64,000 nt of DNA from assembly GCA_003550325.1 (NCBI GenBank), contig QKWP01000223.1, forward strand, positions 32,164 to 96,163, given 5' to 3'. This DNA is from Gigaspora rosea. Taxonomy: Eukaryota > Glomeromycota > Glomeromycetes > Diversisporales > Gigasporaceae. A program made the position numbers and the translations under genes. Of this stretch, positions 57,502-64,000 are shown one piece after another (the stretch's first letter is position 1; each line of letters begins with the position of its first letter). The notes under the pieces were generated by a model. That model did no database searches and was not told the origin of the DNA. It was given only the letters and a program-made list of their open reading frames with translations.

Positions 57502-58711
57502 GAGAATTGCTATTTCCACCACCCACTTTTGCTAATGCCACCCCAGCTGGTCTCTGTCCCTTCCAACCTAGTCGCATGCAACATAGTACAATGTGACTTT
57601 TGGGTTCATGCATTTTAACAAAATTTAGATTACACAAAACCTGTAATCATATGATTTGTATAACCAAAAAAGCCAATCAAAATTTGAACCAAACTTGAAC
57701 CAATTTGGGTTCACTTGAACCAGAACTTGGTTCAAATTGAACCATTTCAGGTCACAAATTGGTTCAAACTGAACCACTTCAGATTAATTTAAACTAAAGC
57801 TTGCAAATTGAACTACTTAAGGTTCATTTGAACTAAGTTCTGGTTCAAATTGAACCACTTTGGGTTCATTTGTATCAAGCTCAGGGTCAAATTGAACTAC
57901 TTCAGGTTCATTTGAACCAAGTCTGGTTCACTTCGAGTTCATTTGAACCAAGTTCGGATTCAAATTGAACTACTTCAGGTTCATTTGAACCAGAAATGAA
58001 CCCAAAATGGCTCAATTAGAACCAATTTCTGGTTTAAGTGAATCTGAAGTTGTTCAATTTAACCAGAACTTTGTTCAAATGAACCCGAAGTAGTTCAACT
58101 GACCAGACCTTGTTACAAATTAACCAAAGTGAATCATTTTGAACCAGAGCTTGGTTCAAATAAATCCAAAATGGTTCATTTTGAACCATAACTTGATTCA
58201 AATGAACCCAAAGTGGTTCAATTTGAACCAAGCTCTGGTTTAAATGAACTCGAAGTGGTTCAGTTTGAACCAACTTCTGGTTTAAGTGACCTGAAATGGT
58301 TCAATTTGAACCTAGTTTTGGTTCAAGTAAACCTAAATTGGTTCAATTTGGACCAAGTTCTGGTTCAAATTTTGATTGGCTTTTTTGGTTGTGCAAATCA
58401 CATGATCACAGGTTTTGCATAACAAATTTTGTTAAAATGCACGAACCCAAAAGTCATGTGATCTCTATTTGTACTATGTTGTATGTAACTAGGTCAGAAG
58501 GGTCAGAGGCTGGCTGGAGTGGCATTAGGGCAGTGTCATTAATCACCTGATTATTTTTTATCAGAGGCCTACCCCCTCCCTCTTCCTCAATATATAAATA
58601 GTCAGGTTCTTATATATAATTTCAACTTTTTTTACCCCCCTCCCCCCCTAAAAAATCACCTGATTTTTGTTACTCCCCTTAGCAAAAGTGGAGGTGGAAA
58701 TAGCAATTCTC
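57502..58711. mobile_element. 1.2 kb foldback element with GAACCA words and TAAAAAAT target duplication
   Basis: An exact 8-base TAAAAAAT flanks it (57494-57501, 58712-58719). The ends are GAGAATTGCTATTTCCACC and its inverted copy. About 700 central bases consist of GGTTCAAATTGAACC-type words in both orientations. Frames at 58034-58550 translate these words (Q/N/L/V-rich) and are not genes. The right arm carries a TTA-flanked insertion (58528-58678). Confidence 0.85.
58528..58678. mobile_element. 151-base TTA-flanked element in the right arm of the foldback
   Basis: TTA occurs at 58525-58527 and 58679-58681. The opposite arm (57528-57538) reads through without it, so the arm is an empty site. 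The right end 'cacctgatttttgttactcc' resembles the end of the element 37398-37844 ('cagctgatttctgtttctcc'). Confidence 0.7.
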
Positions 58712-59382
58712 TAAAAAATTACTATATATTACATGTTGATTGTTACCGGTGTGATTTACAATACATAAACAAAAATAACAAAACAAACAGTTTGTATTAA
58801 ATAAAAATAAATTTCTTTAATATTAGGGTAAGGGTAAAGGTTAAAAATTAGAATAGGGCTTTGTTTATAGTAAAATTTAGCAATGAATTTTTTTTGTATA
58901 AAAAAAAGTAGTTTCATAGACAAAATTTTAGGTTAGAAGCAATTTTTTAAAAAATTCTTTATTTTTGTTATACAAAAATTGATCTACATGTTATACCTAA
59001 TCCTGAATTTTAATTGGCAAATTAATTACTGATGATAATCACCGGTAGTAATAAATAGCAAACTTCTAAGTATTATATGTAAAATTTTATGCTAATCTAC
59101 TTTTTCTAAGTTCAAATGTAGATTGTTTAGTAAAAAAAAATTTTATATATGCTAACTTGGAAAATTTTGATTTTTCTTATAAAGTTTTTTTACTAAGACA
59201 ATTTATTTTTATGACTTAGAAAAAGTTGTTCAGTATAAAATTTTGCATTATATGACATGCTATTTTTATATATTTTACACTTTATTAAATACATTTTCTA
59301 TTTTTAAAAAATAAATTATTTTGCCTATAAAATCATGCAATTTGATTAGTCAAATTAGGGTGCAAAATGTTGCAAGTGCGAC

Positions 59383-60605
59383 AAATTTATTTTTCTATTT
59401 AAATAAATTAAATATAATTAATTATATATTACTTACTATATTTTTATTTAGTCTATTTTTAGTTATTTTATTGCTCATAGTGAGCTTTTTATAATGTTTG
59501 TTTAGCAATATTTGGCATATTGTTATTGTATATGCCAATTGCATATTGGTAGATGTAGCAGCTAACCAAGCTCTTGCAAGTATGCACATAAAGTAGATCT
59601 TGGTGGTATGATCTTTATTTATGGGTTTAATAAGCTTTCTATAGCATAATTTTGTTTTATAGAATTGCTTTTATACTATCCCTTAAACCATCCAGTGGGA
59701 AATTTGCCCACTAAAATCTTGTTTTTTTGATTTTTAAATGATTGTGCCAGATTTTCCTAAGCATTTCTACCCCTTTTATAAGCTAGAATTAAAGTATACA
59801 ATTATGCAGATCAACTTGTGATTTTATATCATGTGGTAGTGGTATATCACAAGAAATATGCGTGCTAGTAGTATGGCGATTATCCATTAATCACTATTAA
59901 TTTACTATTAAAAAAATTGAAAAAAATTGAAAAAATATTATAAATAAGTCCCCACATTTCATATGATGATATTTCATCTATATCTATAATATTCAAAGCT
60001 AAATTATCAGAGCGATTGAGAAGCTTTGACTCAATAAAAATTCTTTAACAAAAATGCAAAATATTTCATAAAATTTTGCTTGTGATTTTTGCTTGTATCA
60101 CATAGCATGTACAATGATGTACTATTGTATTGTCACATGCATTGTGTTCCCAAGAGTTACTCTAATCAATTTCAGTTAGTCTTTTAGCAAAAAAAAAATT
60201 TTTCCATATGTTTACTTTTCTTCCAATTATTTTAGCAGGCAAATTTGCCTGCTTAATTTGAATGGATAATAGTTTGTGATATATTGTTTGTATAATTGGG
60301 TCTAAGAGGGTTTTCTCAAATATAGTAAAAACTAATTTTTTAAGTTTTGAAGAAACTCAGCCTTTGAAAAATCAAAACTAAGCTAAATGCTAAAAAATAA
60401 AAATAAATTTATGTGAATAAATTTAAAGCAGTTCGAATTAGTTTAAAATGCACTGATATTTTAAGAAACAATAATTTAAATAAATGAAGATGAATTAAAA
60501 AAAATTGAAATAAGTGATGACAATAAATTAAAATATGAAAAAATGAACAAAACAAAAAAAGTAAGAATAAGAAAAAAATAATAAAATAAATCAATTAAAA
60601 AAGCA
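59383..60605. other. AT-rich stretch with a possible TIR element
   Basis: 'cagtgggaaatttgcccact', then 'aaaat' at 59693, is mirrored by 'agcaggcaaatttgcctgct', then 'aaaat' (complement ending near 60253), suggesting a TIR element of about 560 bases without clear target duplication. Nothing else is recognised. Confidence 0.4.
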
Positions 60606-60857
60606 ATATATGGGATGAGTTAGTAGGAAAGGGACAAATTATTTTTAGTAAAATTTTTTTAATTTTTAAATTAAAATATCTTAACAACATTTGATCAAAT
60701 TTGCTAAAAAATTTTTTATTTTAATTTTGAAATTATATAGAATTAAAATAAAAAAATTATTAAATTTATTAAGATAGTTGTTAAGATATTTAAGCTTAAA
60801 GTTAAGAAAACTTTTACTTAAAAAAAAGTCCCTTTTCTACTGACTCACCTCCATATA
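60606..60857. mobile_element. 252-base MITE with GGGRTGAGTYAGTAG ends
   Basis: 'tatgggatgagttagtagga' at the left is mirrored at the right by 'tatggaggtgagtcagtaga'. These are the ends of the palindromes at 1416-1491 and 2043-2121, but here with about 190 bases of AT-rich interior that itself pairs partly. It abuts the next element at the right. Confidence 0.75.
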
Positions 60858-61777
60858 TGTGGGGTGATTGAAAAGTTTTGAACTTAGATCAATATTTTAA
60901 TCATTTTTAAAGATACAATTTTAAAATTAATATACATAAATATAGTAGTTCTGATAATTCTGTAAAAAAAATTTTGTTAAATTTTAATCAGATAGTTATT
61001 AAAAAAATTAGATTTTAAATTTATTAACTTGAACAATAGGAAATTATTAAAATAAAAATTTAAATTAAATTTATTTATTAAAAAATTTTATATAATTAAA
61101 AAATTTATATATTTAAAATAATAAATTTGTATTTGTATAATTAAATTTATATAAATAAATTTTTTTTTATAATTATTTAAAATTTTTTAATATATGATAA
61201 AAATCTATGTATATCTTACTATATATAGAAATTTATTTACTAAATTTGATAGATAAAAATTACTAATTTATGAGTTTTTAATTGTTTTAATTTTAAATAA
61301 ATTTTAATAATTTTATTTAAAAATATAATAGTTGTAAAAGATAATTATTAAAAAAAAAATTATTATTTTTTATAAAATTTGTAAAATATTAAAATTTAAA
61401 ATATATATAGCTTCGCAAAATAAAAAAATTTTTAAATCTAAAATTTTTTTAAATTTTAACATTTTAACTTAAAAATAAATTATGTATTTAAAAACTATAT
61501 AATTGAAATTATTATTATTTAAATTTTCAAAGAAATTTGTTTAAAATTTTTATTTTTTTAATATTTTTAAACTAATTTTTATATATAAAAAATTTATAAT
61601 AGTTTTTATATACATAATTAAAAGTTTAATATTTTAAAAACTATCTGATAAAAATGGCCAAAATTTTTTTTATAGAAGTATCATAACCACTATATTTATG
61701 CATATTAATTTCAAAACGATACCTTTAAAACTGATTGAGATATTGATCTAAGTGCAAAACTTTTCAATCATCCCATG
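60858..61777. mobile_element. 920-base TIR element (Tc1/mariner-like MITE) with long arms
   Basis: 'tgtggggtgattgaaaagtt' at the left is mirrored at the right by 'catgggatgattgaaaagtt', and the arms stay alike for about 120 bases. TA lies on both sides (60856-60857, 61778-61779). The interior is extremely AT-rich and non-coding. Confidence 0.8.
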
Positions 61778-62265
61778 TAACAATAATGATTTGAAAATTA
61801 GATAAAAAATATAAAAATATATGAAGAAATTCAAAAAGCAATAATTTAATACTATGTAAATATGATCGAATTTATAAAAAAATTGCGAGTTTATCTTTAT
61901 AATATATATTTCAGTCTCTATCCTCTATGTCTTTATAGAAATCTACTTCATTTTCTATGAGTTATTCCTTAGTTGCAACCTTAAATTGTATCTTTATTGG
62001 GTAGATATTTTTTAAGTTGTTTAGCTATTGCTATACAAGTTTGCTATTATAAAATAAATATTATTAACTTAAATTAAATTAATTATAAATATTAATATAT
62101 AAAAATAATAATTACTTTAACAAATTTTGTTCCATTCAAAAGGTTAAAACCTTTCAATATACGACTATTCATATTCAAAATCTTTTGCTCCAATTTATCA
62201 ACTTTTTTAAATAGCTCAATAAGCATATCCTTAATTTTAGCCAAAGTAATTTGGTTTTAAAATTT

Positions 62266-62925
62266 TTTTTGAATTTTCCTTTGGGTTTTCATTCCCGAAG
62301 ATTGCAGATTGCGATCTTTTTTATTAATTATATGTTTTCTAATTACAATTTTTGTGATACATTCTACTGCGATACTAGACTAGTTGTATAACCTGATCTA
62401 TACTCAGTCACTTGGATCTTTCTCATTTATTTACCCAGCCCACTGGTGGTATTATTAGTTTTCCAACTTCTTTCAGATTCTCTGGTCATTCATACCGATT
62501 GCTAGGCTTGACAAGGTGAGTGGTCTTAGAATTTTCTTTCTTCAGCCTTCCCAAAGTTTTTAGTCTCCTTCTGTTTTGGTATAGGACTGGGCTGTCCTGA
62601 GTTCATCTGAGCTTCTTTTTCTTTATCAGATTGGTATGACTTGCTATTTTTGTCATGTTTCCATTTAACCGAAATTCCACTAGAAGTATTCTAAAATTCC
62701 ACCAGATGTATTCATTATTTTTTTATTCATTACCAATGCGAAATTAATTTGGTTAGATTAACCAAATGCAGCTCTGGCATCCTAGTTTAGCCTATCCGTC
62801 TCGTGATCAAGTATAGTTTTTTCATTGTTTACTAGTAGAGGTTGTATCGCTGACCTTAGTTTTGGCGACCTGGGAGCGTAACCACTTATGCTATCAGCCT
62901 GCAGGTCTTTTTAAATTATTTTAAG
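62266..62925 (-). mobile_element. tRNA-headed retroposon (SINE-like) with 13-base target duplication
   Basis: GGTTTTAAAATTT lies at 62253-62265 and 62926-62938. On the minus strand the 5' end (about 62905-62840) has box-A-like 'tgatagcataagtggttacg' and box-B-like 'aaggtcagcgatacaacc', and the 3' end finishes in an A run at 62270-62266. The body is GC-richer than its flanks and non-coding. Its 3' tail does not resemble the LINE tail here. Confidence 0.7.
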
Positions 62926-63169
62926 GGTTTTAAAATTTAGTGCATCTGCACTGCGGTGCACTCCTTTTATGTATCTCAAAATTTTACTAGGGTAACCTGT
63001 GTTGTGTTACTAACAAAAAATGCTCCTCTTGGGATTTTACTAATATTTTAAAACTTTAACTTTAACTAAGGTTTTTGAATAAACTATAAAAAATGTTTGT
63101 TATAATAATTGACATGATATGATATCTACTATGTTTACTAGTATTAAAATATCAAAATTGCACAGATAC

Positions 63170-63530
63170 ACTTAAGGTTTTTACATTAGCAAAATAAATA
63201 TACGAAATTTTTCGAAAGAAATTGCATGCTGAAATCTTTCGAAAGAATTGCGATTGACGCGAAATCTTTCGAAAAAATCGCAATCTTTCGAAAAATTTCG
63301 GTATGCATTTCTTTTGAAAGATTCTGAAAGAAATTTCGAAATATTTTGAAATATATTGTGAAATATTGTGAAATAGGGCAAATAAAAACAATGCAATCCC
63401 GTACCTAATTTGTATCTAATTTGTACCTAATTAATCCTTCCAGGGTTGCAGGTGGTAATTTTTGCATATTATCGCAATATTTTGCAAAATTTTAAAATTT
63501 TTTTAAAAAAAATAAATAAACGATATACAT
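63170..63530 (-). repeat. CTTTCGAAAG-type dispersed repeat, copy 2 (inverted)
   Basis: On the minus strand this follows 21150-21500 phrase by phrase, ending in 'tatttattttgctaat'. Two overlapping minus-strand frames (71 and 79 codons) are translations of the repeat. Confidence 0.75.
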
Positions 63531-63719
63531 ATTCACATAATCACGCTTTTGCAAATTTTTGATCGTTTTCACAGGTTTTCGCATTGTTTCGCATTTTAAT
63601 ATAAAATTTTATATTTTTTATTTATTATTATACATTATATATTTTAAATTTATTTTAAATTAAATATACATTTTTATTCAATATTATATTTTATTATATA
63701 TTATTATACATATATTATA

Positions 63720-64000
63720 CAAAAAAAAATGAAAAAAAAAACGAAGAAAAAAATGAAACCAAAAAAAAATTGAAAAAACAAACCCAAAAACAAAAAAAAC
63801 AGTATTTAAAATACTTTCGCACTTCTTCATATATAATCCCATAAAAAACTAGCCCTACTTGCTTATTTTCGCTCTCCCCAGTTAGCTATTATTTTGCTTC
63901 TTTGTTTTAACTATCGTTTCGTTTCAGCTATTCTTTTGTTTTTGCTATCATCTTCGTTTTGCTCTTCTTTTTAAATACTTCCTAAAAATAGTAGAGAAGT
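63720..64000 (-). repeat. T-rich dispersed repeat, copy 3 (inverted, tail part, cut by window end)
   Basis: The reverse complement gives 'tttttaggaagtattt', 'gctaact', 'gggctagttttttatggga' and 'gaagaagtgcgaaagtattt', as at 7190-7440. It then runs into a T-rich (here A-rich) block. Confidence 0.7.

Larger units (their letters stand above)
57209..59382. mobile_element. Large foldback element (GTCGCACTTGCAACA ends), with nested foldback
   Basis: GTCGCACTTGCAACATGTCG at 57209 is mirrored at 59382 by GTCGCACTTGCAACATTTTG. Arms of roughly 280 bases (57209-57490 and 59100-59382) pair, including 'caaattgcatgatttt' and 'ttataagaaaaatcaaa'. The interior contains the separate element 57502-58711. No clean target duplication was identified. 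Confidence 0.7.

Noticed and set aside
57660..58380. CRISPR-like array of short repeats
   Set aside because: The words occur in both orientations, with no fixed spacer length, inside an element with target duplications.
58034..58550. Open frames on both strands with Q/N/V repeats
   Set aside because: Translations of the repeated GGTTCAAATTGAACC words of a foldback element.

Overview
The window is very AT-rich (roughly three quarters A+T) eukaryotic DNA. I find no intact host gene in it. Almost everything recognisable is a transposable element, usually broken and often nested in another. The protein remnants are a non-LTR retrotransposon with endonuclease, reverse transcriptase and RNase H; a second, truncated RNase H retroelement; a RepHel Helitron with a Pif1-like helicase; a Tc1-type DDE transposase; and Plavaka-like transposase fragments containing one canonical GT-AG intron. 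This mix, with poly(A) retroposons carrying tRNA-like heads and many short inverted-repeat elements, best fits a repeat-rich fungus. An arbuscular mycorrhizal fungus (Glomeromycotina) is my best guess, by inference from family resemblance only.

Layout. 0-8.8 kb: hAT-like elements, a T-rich dispersed repeat, a 1.16 kb inverted-repeat element that contains two TIR-only palindromes, a Plavaka-like fragment and retroposon tails. 8.9-21.1 kb: one long LINE with ORF1 and ORF2, broken by small inserts, a 748-base gap and a 922-base assembly duplication. 21-26 kb: a second Plavaka-like fragment, a 569-base foldback element, an RNase H remnant and palindromes. 26.4-29.8 kb: a hAT-like element containing a truncated LINE, which itself contains two small inverted-repeat elements. 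30-37.8 kb: further hAT-like and TIR elements, one small coiled-coil ORF, and long AT-rich stretches. 38-40.2 kb: a diverged tandem duplication with a Tc1 element in one unit and the empty site in the other. 41.2-45.9 kb: an inverted copy of the 1.2-3.1 kb repeat, carrying a MULE-like element, a tRNA-headed retroposon and nested elements. 47.4-52.4 kb: a decayed Helitron split by a TTAA-flanked element. 53.5-64 kb: a hAT-like element with a minisatellite, large foldback elements, more short TIR elements, and a second tRNA-headed retroposon on the minus strand.

The strongest evidence is structural. Many elements have matching target-site duplications on both sides, and four insertions have a related empty site inside the same window (1369-2527, 30301-30450, 38200-39459 and, more diverged, 41588-41702). 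Several stop codons in the decayed ORFs fall where the protein families have tryptophan, which suggests G:C to A:T decay. The LINE and a long tRNA-headed element share a 3' tail, as in LINE/SINE partnerships. The most notable pattern is a group of hAT-like elements that share TAGRG-type ends but carry different, highly repeated subterminal words.
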